Shown here in pieces: positions 48,486 through 58,468 of a stretch of DNA of 64,000 nucleotides. The position numbers were made by a program, and so were the translations under genes. The first letter of the stretch is position 1. The number at the start of each line of letters is the position of its first letter. This stretch comes from Pyrenopolyporus hunteri (lineage: Eukaryota > Ascomycota > Sordariomycetes > Xylariales > Hypoxylaceae). The notes below the pieces were generated by a model. The model had not been told where the DNA came from and searched no databases. It saw only the letters and a list, made by a program, of their open reading frames with translations. The stretch is taken from the NCBI GenBank assembly GCA_902806595.1, contig CADCXC010000011.1, forward strand, positions 1-64,000, read 5' to 3'.

Positions 48486-50773
48486 GCCCCCCACGAGCTC
48501 TCCCACATCGAACAATAGGTAAAATGAGCGGGATATTCGAGTCGTTCCATTGAGGCTGAGTTTCTGGTTTCCCTATCGCACAACCACGCCCGGGCATGCT
48601 CACCGACTCTTCAAAGTGACATAAGCACCGCATGCGTGCCACAGGCCGGTTCGTCTTTCCTGAATAGTTCTGAATGACGACAACAGCGCCTATTCTTAGA
48701 ATTTCTAGAATCTCTTATTGGTCTCCCGCTTCCGAAGACTTATCAGCAACACATAGATCTCATCGCCATAGGGCTGGCTGGGCCACTCCCCCAAATCCCC
48801 ACCGCAGCTGAGCTGACAGGCACATACTGCGTAGAAATGAGAACGTGATATCAATTGTAAGACGTATAAATGTAGAAGCGCGCCCTTCCCACGCTTATAA
48901 AGGACCTAATCGGAACGTGCTTAATCTACCTAATAGAGCCCATTTAATAACAAGAAAAAAGCGCCCCGGCCCTCTCTTCCACCACCGTCATGCAAGAAGA
49001 GTACATCGTCTCTAAGCGTTGTGCCAGGCCATACACGTTTAGTTTGACCATGCGATTTGCGCAATTTGTCAACAGCGGGAAGCAAGAAAACATTCGCGAA
49101 CGGCCCAAGGGCTCCCACCAGCACTAATGGGGATGAAATGGAGGTTTGTGCTGGCGATACACTCGGCTGCCGCGGGAGTGATAGCTGACATGTTCCATTC
49201 TAGTTCTCTTTGGAAAAGGAGTGGAGGGGTTCAGGCGTACGATGAATGGAGAGACAGGCAGTACTCGTTTAAAAGTACCTCCTACACACTACGAACTCGG
49301 TAGATCTACGATTTGCCAACGCGAAACCATGGCTCAACGATGCCTTATTCCTGCTGTGGGGGCGACTGGAAGAGTTAGGCGAGCATGATTGACGACCACC
49401 TACGAGAATGGGGACCATACCATGATGACCCACGGCGTTTTCACGTTTGTTTGGATAGGCAATTCCCGCTATGTCACGGGACTTATAATGATAGCGATCG
49501 CGAACTACCCCCTGAATGAAAAGATTGATTTTTTATTATTATTATTTTTTTATTTTTTATTTTTTATTCTTATTTAAAAATAGGACAATATTGAATTGGC
49601 TTTGCGCCGTTAGTAGTACTTGTCTACCCTATACTCTCTAGGTGCCCATGCATCCTCAACCCAACGGGCAGCGTATTAATTCGGTAGTAACCTCGATATT
49701 GCCCTTAATACGGCGTAGGTACTTGGGTACCCATATAATCAAATACGCCTTTTAGTAGATTGAGGCTCCGGTCCTCAGATGTAACTGAGACTGCCAACTC
49801 TTAATAATAGGTCATGGATTGCTTGGGATTGAATTTATAGAATGTTATACTTAGGTAGTGATGATGTTGGCTTATGGTGAAAATTCCAACTATGGCCTTT
49901 CAACTGTTCGGCTCATAACCTTGTACGTACGTACGTACCTACCTGCCTAGGGATATACTAAATCACCATCTAGGGGTATATTTCTCTTCTAAGATGCCAG
50001 AATAAGGAAAGACATCCATCCCATCAGGTACGTAACTGATGTGATTGTGAATATTCAATTCTCATTTAGCCTGTCATCCATGGTTTTCCAATGCCTTTAA
50101 TGCTTTATTAGTACGCCCAACGCGGAATCAAGTAAGACGGATGTCATCCTTGTTGGAACTAACGTCCTCTGTCATGGACATACCTGTCTATTTGGGCTTA
50201 AGCCGCGGGTTCGTCGGGCTTAGTCTCCCCCAACGGAGAGATTCCCCCACGATGCCGTGAGCTTGCGTATCATAGCACTCCGATCTCAGCTCCGCTCTTA
50301 CTAAGTAGAACGAACGACCCACGAGTCGCTACGTGGTTCAAGTAGTAGTTGGAGCTCGCATATTTGGAGGAAATGTGCCACCGGCATTACTTCGCAAGGA
50401 AATTTGAACGAGCAGAACCCAATATGTAGCAATCGAATGATGCTCTCGAAGCCCAATTTGGGTTGGAGAAATCCTGTGGATCACTAGATTGCTATACCGA
50501 GCAAGGCATTGGCTCGCCGCCCACGTCCTGGCGGCGTATTTATTTTACCCGTATATTCTCCCGAGCGAGCTCCATGCACGAGGGTTACCCGCCAAGCCCC
50601 GTGTACCGGCGCAGCGGTGTCCATGGTCTATGATGTGTTAGTACGGCCCCCTTATAAGCCATAACCCTAGATCCCCAAGAGACCTGCGACGGTGGGAGAT
50701 ATTAAAGATATTAGATGAAGGTACGACCTAACGCACTCGCGGCTGAGGCTGAATAAATTTCCGAAACGACACG
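48486..50773. other. Intergenic right flank of the AT block
   Basis: About 2.3 kb of balanced composition without a supportable gene; frames at 48,930-49,124 and 49,389-49,577 are short and unrecognised. A T-rich simple tract lies at 49,525-49,577, and a GTAC/CCTA repeat at 49,922-49,950. The last part should hold the GH94 promoter. Confidence 0.55.
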
Positions 50774-53131
50774 ATGTTGCGCTCTTCAGAGGATGGCGAT
50801 CGCTACGAGCTGGCTAGTCCGACGGCCATGCCCAAAGCCGGTGGCTTCCTATGGAACCAGAAGATGATGATACAGATGACCTGCCGTGGCTATGCGACAG
50901 CTCAGTTCATGCAACCGGAGCCATCTAAGTACGCACACGCGCCAAACCTCGAGGCCAAGACCTTCATGCAGCCCGAGCAGAACTACTACGCTCATCATCC
51001 GGGCCGTTTCGTCTATATCAAAGACGAGGAGACTGGCCAGATATTTTCGGCGCCGTACGAGCCGGTGCGGGCTCCCCTGGATCGCTTTGTGTTTTCGGTC
51101 GGCAAGAGCGACATCTCCTGGACGGTTGAGAACCTCGGTATCCGCGTCGAGATGACCTTGGTGATTCCAACACACGATGTGGTGGAGCTCTGGTCCGTAA
51201 AGGTGACTAACCTGACCGCGCGGCCGCGAAGAGTTAGCGTGTATCCCTACTTCCCGTTCGGGTACATGTCGTGGATGAATCAAGAAGCTGAATGGCGACC
51301 TGATCTCGGCGGCGTGGTAGGTAGCAGTGTCACACCGTACCAGAAGGCGTCGGACTGGTTCAAGAACAAATACCTGAAGGATAAATCGTATTTCTTATGC
51401 GAAACACCTCCTGTATCATGGGAAGCAATGCAACAGGCCTTCGAGGGCGAAGGAGGTCTTCACGCTCCTTCGTCGCTAGCGCAGCCGGAGCTCAGCCGTA
51501 GCGACGCCCGATATGAGACGCCCGTGGCTGCAGTGCAGTATCGATCGGAGTTAAAGGCCAACGAACAGCACGAATACCGCTTCCTCTTCGGTCCCGCATA
51601 CGATGATGCGGAGATCCGCGCGGTCCGGGATAAGTACCTGAGCAAGGAGGGGTTCGCTCAGACCGCGCGCGAATATGCGGAATACATCGGCAAAGGAAAG
51701 GGATGTTTGTTGATTGAGACTCCTGACAAGCATGTCGATAACTTCGTCAATAACTGGCTGCCGCGACAATGCTATTATCACGGCGACGTGAACCGGCTAA
51801 CCACGGACCCACAGACACGCAATTACTTACAGGATAATATGGGGATGTCGTACATCAAGCCCGAGGTGGCGCGCCAGGCTTTTCTGATCGCCCTGGCGCA
51901 GCAGGAGAAGAACGGTGCGATGCCGGATGGCATCCTGTTAACGGAGGGTGCCGAACTCAAGTACATTAACCAGATTCCGCACACAGATCACTGCATCTGG
52001 CTACCAGTGACCCTCGAGGCGTACCTATCTGAGACGGCTGATTATGATCTTCTCAAAGAGCAGGTAAAGGGGATGCACGGCGATACGTATACCGTGTTCG
52101 AGCGATTAAGCAGGGCAATGGACTGGCTGCTCTCAGCCCGAGACGAGCGCGGACTAAGTTATATCGCGCAGGGTGACTGGTGCGACCCGCTGAATATGGT
52201 GGGCTACAAAGGCAAAGGAGTATCGGGATGGCAGACGGTCGCCACGGCTTTTGCGTTAAGACTGTGGGCGGATGTCTGTGAGCACGAAGGGAAAGCCGAC
52301 CTCGCAGCACAGTACCGCGCGGGCGCTAAGGAGGTTAACGACGCGGCTAATAAGCACTTGTGGGACGGGGACTGGTTCGCGCGAGGCATCACAGATGACA
52401 ACGTGATCTTTGGCATCAAAAAAGACCCCGAGGGCCGCATCTGGCTGAACCCACAGACGTGGTCAATCCTGAGCGGGGCGGCTAGCACCGAGAAAATAGC
52501 GCGGATGTTGCCTCAAGTGGACTCGCAGTTGAGCACGCCGTACGGCATTGTCATGTTTGACCCTCCCTATAGCGGCATGCGCGAGGACGTAGGGCGCGTG
52601 ACGCAAAAGTACCCCGGATCGGCCGAGAATGCCTCGGTGTACAACCACGCCGCCGTCTTCTACGCTCATAGCTTATACTCGATCGAGGAAAGCGACCGGG
52701 CCTACGACGTTGTGCGGAAGATGATACCGGGCCCTTCCGAAGAGGACTACATACAACGGGGCCAACTGCCCGTGTATATTCCCAATTATTACCGCGGCGC
52801 GTACCAGCGTTATCCGCGCACAGCGGGCCGATCCAGCCAGCTGTTCAACACGGGGACGGTGTCGTGGCTATACCGGTCTTTCATCGAGGGTCTGTGTGGA
52901 CTGAGGGGGGACGCGCAAGGTCTGCGCATCCAGCCGCAGTTACCGTCCATCTGGGATGCGATTAAGGTTACGCGTCTGTTCCGCGGCGCCACATTTGTGA
53001 TAGACATTCGTCGTTCAGCGGACGTGAAGGAGGTGGTGGTAAAGCATGAAGGTCAAATCCTCCCGGAGGCACGCTTCACAAACATCCAGCCAGGTGCAAC
53101 ATACCGGCTCTCCGTTGCGGTGCCTAAGTGA
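50774..53131 (+). CDS. GH94 phosphorylase, probably cellobionic acid phosphorylase
   Basis: Intracellular enzyme that cleaves cellobionic acid (or a related beta-glucoside) with phosphate to glucose 1-phosphate plus gluconate. Single exon, 785 residues, no signal peptide. The N-terminal beta-sandwich (about 1-290) includes SPTAMPKAGGFLWNQKMMIQ and AKTFMQPEQNYYAHHPGRFV. The helical barrel (about 310-700) carries the catalytic-acid segment GDWCDPLNMVG (Asp468 and Asp471), of the kind seen in cellobionic rather than cellobiose phosphorylases. Later segments are QRYPRTAGRSSQLFNTGTVS and LRIQPQLPSIW. Length and motifs match the fungal enzyme known in Neurospora (NdvB type). The family is mainly bacterial and this gene has no introns, so ancient transfer is plausible. 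It would consume the cellobionate released by cellobiose dehydrogenase/LPMO systems. The assignment of substrate is by motif, not by test. Confidence 0.88.
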   Translation: MLRSSEDGDRYELASPTAMPKAGGFLWNQKMMIQMTCRGYATAQFMQPEPSKYAHAPNLEAKTFMQPEQNYYAHHPGRFVYIKDEETGQIFSAPYEPVRAPLDRFVFSVGKSDISWTVENLGIRVEMTLVIPTHDVVELWSVKVTNLTARPRRVSVYPYFPFGYMSWMNQEAEWRPDLGGVVGSSVTPYQKASDWFKNKYLKDKSYFLCETPPVSWEAMQQAFEGEGGLHAPSSLAQPELSRSDARYETPVAAVQYRSELKANEQHEYRFLFGPAYDDAEIRAVRDKYLSKEGFAQTAREYAEYIGKGKGCLLIETPDKHVDNFVNNWLPRQCYYHGDVNRLTTDPQTRNYLQDNMGMSYIKPEVARQAFLIALAQQEKNGAMPDGILLTEGAELKYINQIPHTDHCIWLPVTLEAYLSETADYDLLKEQVKGMHGDTYTVFERLSRAMDWLLSARDERGLSYIAQGDWCDPLNMVGYKGKGVSGWQTVATAFALRLWADVCEHEGKADLAAQYRAGAKEVNDAANKHLWDGDWFARGITDDNVIFGIKKDPEGRIWLNPQTWSILSGAASTEKIARMLPQVDSQLSTPYGIVMFDPPYSGMREDVGRVTQKYPGSAENASVYNHAAVFYAHSLYSIEESDRAYDVVRKMIPGPSEEDYIQRGQLPVYIPNYYRGAYQRYPRTAGRSSQLFNTGTVSWLYRSFIEGLCGLRGDAQGLRIQPQLPSIWDAIKVTRLFRGATFVIDIRRSADVKEVVVKHEGQILPEARFTNIQPGATYRLSVAVPK

Positions 53132-53542
53132 TGCACACCTTCGTAGTTTGTCGAGTTGGGTTGGGTGGTTATAGGTGAGGGAAAAGGAGGCCGTGGGAAA
53201 CGGAGCTAAATAATATGCTGGTGGGCTAACTGGATGGGGACATTCATTGAATCTGATTATAGCTAGATGCAAACGAGTTAATAGACGGCATTACTTTCAT
53301 TGATTAGACATTTCGATCTCTAGATCAATCGCATTGCCGAATCTACTGAAGATTCTCCCCTTGTTCTTCTAGGGATCGGATCGACCATCAATGGAGCTGA
53401 AACGCCAAGAAGGTGTACGCTCATGCTCGTCTGCATTAACCCTTGGCAACGTCTCAAGCTAAAGACTTGACGAGATGAGAGATATGTCTTCGGGATTCTG
53501 CTTTCTTCCCAATTTTTATCCTCTTCAACGGAGAACATCGCA

Positions 53543-54244
53543 ATGAGAATCTGGTGGCAGTCCACGACAGTATTTCTCTGTCCCGGGGTGGCGTGGATGA
53601 CAACATGTGTACTTGGCCAGAGGATACGAATGGAAGTGCCGATTCGCCCAGTGGTGATAGATGAAACGACGATGGCGAGCGAGAGAGACTACCTACCTAA
53701 GGAGATAATTGCGGAACAGGCTGTCGAATCAGATATTCCGCAAGCCTCGGATATACCGCAAATCTCAGGAATCCCGCAGGTGGATGTGAACCTACCGAAC
53801 GGCACAACAACCAGCGGCCAAGCTCAGCCAACTGAGCCCGTAGTTCCAATATCGGCACTATTATTCTCAGGACCACCCGGTCCGAAGGACTGTCGTGGCG
53901 CGGTGATGGCGAACGTGAAGCTACCCAAACCTGGATCACAACACGCAACTCCGAGGTGCTACAATGTACCCGGGATAGCGCAGTGCGGGATATTTATCGC
54001 GAATATGGACGACGGGTGTCAGGCGCGCTTATTCAACGAGCCAAATTGCTTGACGTTTGCCAACCTAGCCGTCTTTACTCCAGAGCAAAGGGCTGTCGGA
54101 GGTTTGCTAAGGAGTATCGAAATTACCTGCGGAATCAAGGGCGTGACGCCGCCGCCGTTAGATATTCCTGGTATAAAGCTACCGCCAAACGCTCAACAGG
54201 CTGGGAAAAAGGTATATGAGCAATTCCAGCCTTCTGTGCCTTGA
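53543..54244 (+). CDS. Secreted protein of unknown function
   Basis: 233 residues, single exon. The first ~25 residues form a hydrophobic leader ending near CVLG before QRIRME, compatible with a signal peptide. Residues ~60-85 hold an I-P-Q repeat (IPQASDIPQISGIPQ). The C-terminal half contains six cysteines (KDC, RCY, QCG, GCQ, NCL, TCG) in a region DCRGAVMANVKL ... QCGIFIANMDDGCQARLF ... NCLTFANLAVF that looks like a small disulphide-bonded domain. I do not recognise the family. It lies 411 bp downstream of the GH94 gene on the same strand. It may be an apoplastic or cell-surface protein, but no function is claimed. Confidence 0.65.
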   Translation: MRIWWQSTTVFLCPGVAWMTTCVLGQRIRMEVPIRPVVIDETTMASERDYLPKEIIAEQAVESDIPQASDIPQISGIPQVDVNLPNGTTTSGQAQPTEPVVPISALLFSGPPGPKDCRGAVMANVKLPKPGSQHATPRCYNVPGIAQCGIFIANMDDGCQARLFNEPNCLTFANLAVFTPEQRAVGGLLRSIEITCGIKGVTPPPLDIPGIKLPPNAQQAGKKVYEQFQPSVP

Positions 54245-55736
54245 AAGAATAAGGGAAGCTGATATCAAATAGTGAGATCAGTCGGTAATTGCACTTGTCT
54301 TGGAAATAAGACAATAAGACTGGGCAGATCAAGCAGTGAGTAACTTTTGTAACTTCTTTGTTTAGGTACCCTTAGGCGTACGCGATGCTGAGAAGAATAA
54401 TGGATGTAGGGCTCATTGGCGAAATCCGAGAAGCCCTGATAAGGGACGGTACCTATATATACGTGTACGACAATCTTATCGTAGTATGGATCGATGGACC
54501 CTTTCGGCTCAAGGGGCTAAGATCCCCTGGCGGGAGGGTGTGATTTAGGTATGCAGAGATACGGCTTGGTCAAATGAGTCGTGTGCGGGAATATTAGTTC
54601 GGTGTGATAGAAACACGCTGCGGGCACTGGGAGAGGGGATTCTATGGCCGGGAGCCCGAATCATGGGCGAAGAAGATATTCTGGACGCACAGAAACTGAC
54701 GCCCAGATTGTCATTTACTGTGGGAGGTAGGTAAACCACACGATATTTTCCAGGAATGGGAAAGGGGTTGCAGGTATGTAGTAGTAGGGAGATGATTAGG
54801 TGATGGATGGAGAGGTGGGATGAATGGAGGAGCCAGCGACGGCCAATTGGGAAGATTCGATTCTACTAGAAGAGCACAGCTGACAACTTAGTGGGGGTTG
54901 GCGGGTTGGCGGGTTGGCGGGGCACAGTTTCTTAGGTAGGTACCTACTGTACCTAGGTAGGTAGGTACTCTCTGCAGCACTAATAGACGTTGTAGCCAAC
55001 GCCGCCGCCACCACCATAGAGCTATCGATAAAGTACCTACCTAGGTGGTGGGTACCTGTACCTATTCTAGACACCGCGGCGGGGCGTTTTCGCTGTGTTC
55101 CTCCCCACTAGGTATTGTACTACCATACTAAGTTGGCGTTAAAGGGCAAGCGCTAAAAGCGGCCTAGGCTATCGGAGCAAGTCGCGCGTCATTACTTCTC
55201 ATTGCATCTTGTCTTGTGACTTGACTCGGAATCAACACAAGTCAAAGGCAAGTAAGAACGAACGTGTTTTTGGGCCTCCTCCACTTTCCATTCATTCACT
55301 CAGGTACCTCTTGATTTGCAGGCACCTCAGGTTAGGTGCCTTAGATAAAGCCGTTCAATTTAACGACCTAAACTTTTAAACTTGCCAAACCATTTTGTGA
55401 TTCCGCACCGTTCCCTCCTCTCTACCAAACGCAATTCACCATTGCCAATATCTATTTCCGCGCCGCATTTCGACGAGCACTCACGAAGAGAGAGAAACGA
55501 AAAACAATAAACAATAAACAGCAAACAATAAACGACGATAGCCAATCCATACGCAGTTCTTAGCGAGCGTCCCTTCGAACAAAGCACGGCATTCCATCGT
55601 TGTAACCCAACAAACGAAGAGACGACATAGCGTTAGCTCCCCCACACGTCCGGCAAATAGGTACCCATCATACAAGACCCGCGACTTCGTTGCGACGAGA
55701 ACTCACAACAAACGTATAAAGCAAAAGAGGAGCAAA
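54245..55736. other. Intergenic stretch with GGTACCTA repeats; 3' part is the ubc8 promoter and leader
   Basis: No recognised gene. Contains a GGGTTGGC short tandem (54,894-54,922), a dense TAGGTACC/TACCTAGG cluster (54,932-54,969 and 55,033-55,064), and an ACAATAAACA tract (55,497-55,534) within the probable ubc8 leader. Confidence 0.6.
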
Positions 55737-56793
55737 ATGAGCAGCCCGCGCAGAAGAATCGAGACTGATGTAAGTACATATCCGAGCTTACCGCATATTA
55801 AGAAGCATTACCGGCTAACATTGAACCACTATTAAGGTCATGAAGTATGCGACAATCCTCACTAGCATCCGGTGGTCAGAGCCTTTACTAACTTGGACAC
55901 AGGATGTATGGTCGCCTCCGCTGACAAACCGCGATCCTCCAACTAAACTTGTATTAGGCTCATGTCCGACTACGAGGTCACTCTAGTCAACGACAACAGT
56001 ATTTAGACCCCGTACACCTCTTTGTAACGTGATACTAACTAAATTTCGCAGTGTGAGCTACCTAGCCCGTCGCATTACATTCTTGCCCGCAATCCTCACA
56101 TGTTTACAGGCAAGAATTCTACGTCCGATTTAAGGGTCCCGCTGAGAGTGAGTATAAACGGGATCATGAACGCTTTGCTACTACGGCTGTCTCTAATACA
56201 GATTATAGCGCCCTTCGAGAACGGTATCTGGAAAGTTCACGTCGAGCTCCCCGACCAGTACCCATACAAGTCTCCTAGTATCGGCTTCGTCAACCGCATC
56301 TTCCACCCGAATATCGATGAGTTGTAAGTCGCCTAGAACCGGATGATTCCACTCTCCGCGTTTGATATCTTGGTAGTTTTTGGCAGGGCTAAAAGGGCAA
56401 ATCCTTCACACAGGTCCGGTTCTGTCTGCTTGGACGTCATTAACCAGACATGGTCGCCTATGTTTGACATGATCAACATCTTCGAAGTCTTCCTCCCGCA
56501 GCTCCTGCGATATCCGAACCCCGCCGACCCCTTGAACGGCGAAGCAGCCGCGCTACTGATGCGGGAGCCGAAAAGCTATGACGCTAAGGTTAAGGGTACG
56601 TTTTGGTCTTACATATATGGGGATTAAGAAAAACATTTGACTAAGATAGGAAACAGAGTACGTTCAAAAGTACGCGAGCAAGGATGCTGCAGACGAAGCC
56701 GGAGCCGAAAGCGAAGACGACGATGATATGTCCTCGGTTGCGAGCTTCGGAGACGACGAAGACGAGCCTGCCGGCCAGATGGACGACGTATAG
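55737..56793 (+). CDS. ubc8: Ubc8-type ubiquitin-conjugating enzyme (E2), with micro-exons
   Basis: E2 enzyme of the Ubc8/UBE2H class; in yeast it works with the GID/CTLH ligase in gluconeogenic-enzyme turnover. Nine exons are needed: 55737-55769, 55838-55845, 55903-55905, 55958-55998, 56052, 56110-56147, 56209-56323, 56414-56595 and 56657-56793. These are 33, 8, 3, 41, 1, 38, 115, 182 and 137 nt, in total 558 nt or 185 residues. The start SSPRRRIETDVMKMLMSDYE and then NDNMQEFYVRFKGP follow the family. The active-site Cys is about residue 85 in SGSVCLDVINQTWSP, with the preceding HPNIDEL. The tail is acidic and ends in QMDDV. The 3-nt exon supplies parts of Lys and Met; the 1-nt exon supplies the middle base of the Met codon before QEF. 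Every junction is GT-AG. Introns are 52-90 nt and several have CTAAC branch points. Protein identity is near certain; the tiny exons are inferred from conservation of frame and residues. Confidence 0.9.
55903..55905 (+). other. ubc8: 3-nt micro-exon (GAT) of ubc8
   Basis: Preceded by TACTAAC and CACAG, followed by the donor GTATGG. Joining AA (exon 2), GAT and G (exon 4) gives AAG ATG, i.e. the Lys-Met expected between DVM and LMSD in Ubc8. Skipping it would keep frame but lose one conserved-position residue. Confidence 0.7.
56052..56052 (+). other. ubc8: 1-nt micro-exon (T) of ubc8
   Basis: A single T lies between an acceptor (TACTAAC 16-22 nt upstream, then TTTCGCAG) and a donor (GTGAGC). 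Exon 4 ends in A and exon 6 begins with G, so A + T + G makes the Met codon before QEFYVRF. Direct splicing of exon 4 to exon 6 would shift the frame. Confidence 0.7.
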
Positions 56794-57265
56794 ACGGCTT
56801 CCCCATGTTATCCCATCACGTTCCACATCACCTCTACTCGGCGATACGATACGCAGCCTTCTCTGGATTAAGGAGTAATACGGATTTCTCTGGCGGTTAC
56901 GGATGGCCTTTGGTGTCTTCGCATGGAATTTGCATAAGGGTTTGAGCCAAGTGCCGGAGTTGCAGCCTTTCTCAGCTACTAGCATTACTCTTCTGATACA
57001 CTGCTTGCGGTACGTTTTTGGCCTGCTTGGAAGCTTCTCCCACGGGACCCGAATCGTTGGCAGTGAGCATTTAATTGCTCTTTATGATCGCCTTAGAATA
57101 GGTCCATTAATGATAAATTCAACTTAACATGATCCGTTGTGCTATATGAACCTAACCCTGCTCGCTCTAAACCCGTAACGCCTCTATTTATGCCACCTTT
57201 AGTTTAACCTGGGTATCTTCGGAACTGAAACATGCCGTCAGACGCTATTTCTAGTATGATAAAGA
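56794..57265. other. 3' intergenic region between ubc8 and the CWC16 gene
   Basis: The flanking genes converge here. Short frames at 56,903-57,127 do not resemble proteins. Nothing else is recognised. Confidence 0.6.
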
Positions 57266-58468
57266 CTAATCCGAATCATATTCCACCAATGCCGCTACGG
57301 CTGTGACAGCTCTCTCTTCCTGGTCCGTATTCCTCGCATCCCCTTTTTCCGATGCAGGCTCGTCTTGCTCATGCGGCTCTGATTCTGGCTCCGGCTCCGA
57401 CTCCGGCTCTGCCCTCTTCCTTTTGATGCCGGGGATCCGGGACGGCCCCTTACTAGCCTCTCCGCTACTACGGTCCAATAATAGAAACGGATCTTGGGTC
57501 ATCCGCGTGTTTCCAACGATCTCCGACACTAGGCTCTCCCGCATCTGCGCGGAGGCAACCTCGGATTTCAACCTCTTATTCTTCTTCGTCCTTCTCCCGT
57601 CGTCCTTCGCATCCCCACCTCCACCACCACCACCGCTACCCCCGCTACTACTACTAACAGTGGCAGTAGCACTGCTCGTAGGAAACAGCGGCTTCGCAAG
57701 CGCCTTCCGGCCCACCTCGCCCTCCGCGCCCGTCCCCTCCGGCAGCGACGCCGGGCCGAAATCGACCAGCGCCGCGCGCCGCGCGTCCTCCTCGCTGGCG
57801 GCTAGCAGCTCGATCCCCAGGCTCATGCGGCCGCGCAGGTCCTCGGCGTCGGCGGCCTCGCGCTCGCGGTCCCTCCGGCGCTCGCGGAACGCCGCGCGCA
57901 GCGCCCGGTTGCGCCCGTACGGGTCCTCCCACCGGCGCGCGCTGTCGTCCTCGAGCTCCTCGATGCGCGCCCTCGCGTCCTCCAGGACCTTCCTGTCCGC
58001 GATCGTCTTCTCGAGCCTGGCGAAGGCGCTGGCGCGCTGGGCCTCGCGCTCCTTGTCGGTGAGGATGGGCTCGGTCGGAGCGGAGGAAGGAGAGGAAACC
58101 CCGCCGTCGTCCCTGCGCCGCGCCCCCTCCGTCACGGCGTACGTCGTGTTCGCCGGGTCGGTGCGGATCTCGATGGCGCCGCCGCACTCGGCGTGGCGCA
58201 TGCGGAAGGCGAAGATGGGCGTGGTGTGGTAGGAGCCGACGCGGCGCTTCGCCGCGTTGAAGCGCACCCCCTGCGCGATGAGCGTCGGCTTCGGGCAGTG
58301 CGAGCACCACACCGCGAAGGGCATCTCGAAGCGCACCGTCTGCTGCTGCTGCGTGCCGCCGCCGCCGCCGCGCGAGAACCCCGGCGGCCGCTTCCGGTGC
58401 AGCTTGTTCCCCGTCGTCGTGCCCTCGACGTCCGGCGGCACGTACCGCCCCATGTTGAAGCCCTGCAT
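57266..58468 (-). CDS. CWC16/Yju2-family splicing factor (Saf4/CCDC130-like)
   Basis: Single-exon protein of 400 residues. It starts MQGFNMGRYVPPDVEG, the N-terminus typical of CCDC130/Saf4 proteins. The family core follows at about 44-125: VRFEMPFAVWCSHCPKP, then GVRFNAAKRRVGSYHTTPIF and AFRMRHAECGGAIEI-RTDPANTTY. The first zinc pair is Cys55/Cys58. In the second pair one of the expected cysteines is replaced by His (HAEC). Residues ~145-215 are Arg/Glu/Ala-rich and probably helical or coiled. The C-terminus has Gly/Ser runs and an acidic E-P-E-S-E repeat. The role in the family is in spliceosome catalytic steps and, for Saf4, surveillance of aberrant splice forms, in the nucleus. The gene is much richer in GC than its flanks, which opens long antisense frames that are not real. 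Confidence 0.9.
   Translation of the reverse strand: MQGFNMGRYVPPDVEGTTTGNKLHRKRPPGFSRGGGGGTQQQQTVRFEMPFAVWCSHCPKPTLIAQGVRFNAAKRRVGSYHTTPIFAFRMRHAECGGAIEIRTDPANTTYAVTEGARRRDDGGVSSPSSAPTEPILTDKEREAQRASAFARLEKTIADRKVLEDARARIEELEDDSARRWEDPYGRNRALRAAFRERRRDREREAADAEDLRGRMSLGIELLAASEEDARRAALVDFGPASLPEGTGAEGEVGRKALAKPLFPTSSATATVSSSSGGSGGGGGGGDAKDDGRRTKKNKRLKSEVASAQMRESLVSEIVGNTRMTQDPFLLLDRSSGEASKGPSRIPGIKRKRAEPESEPEPESEPHEQDEPASEKGDARNTDQEERAVTAVAALVEYDSD

Noticed and set aside
55846..55957. A single ordinary 112-nt intron in ubc8 instead of two introns around a 3-nt exon
   Set aside because: It keeps frame, but leaves the protein one residue short at a length-conserved position, while TACTAAC, CACAG and GTATGG frame a GAT that restores it; kept as the alternative to test.
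57303..58232. 309-codon plus-strand frame opposite the CWC16 gene (and other long frames there)
   Set aside because: Serine-rich shadow frame caused by the high GC of the true minus-strand gene, which has the conserved CWC16 motifs.
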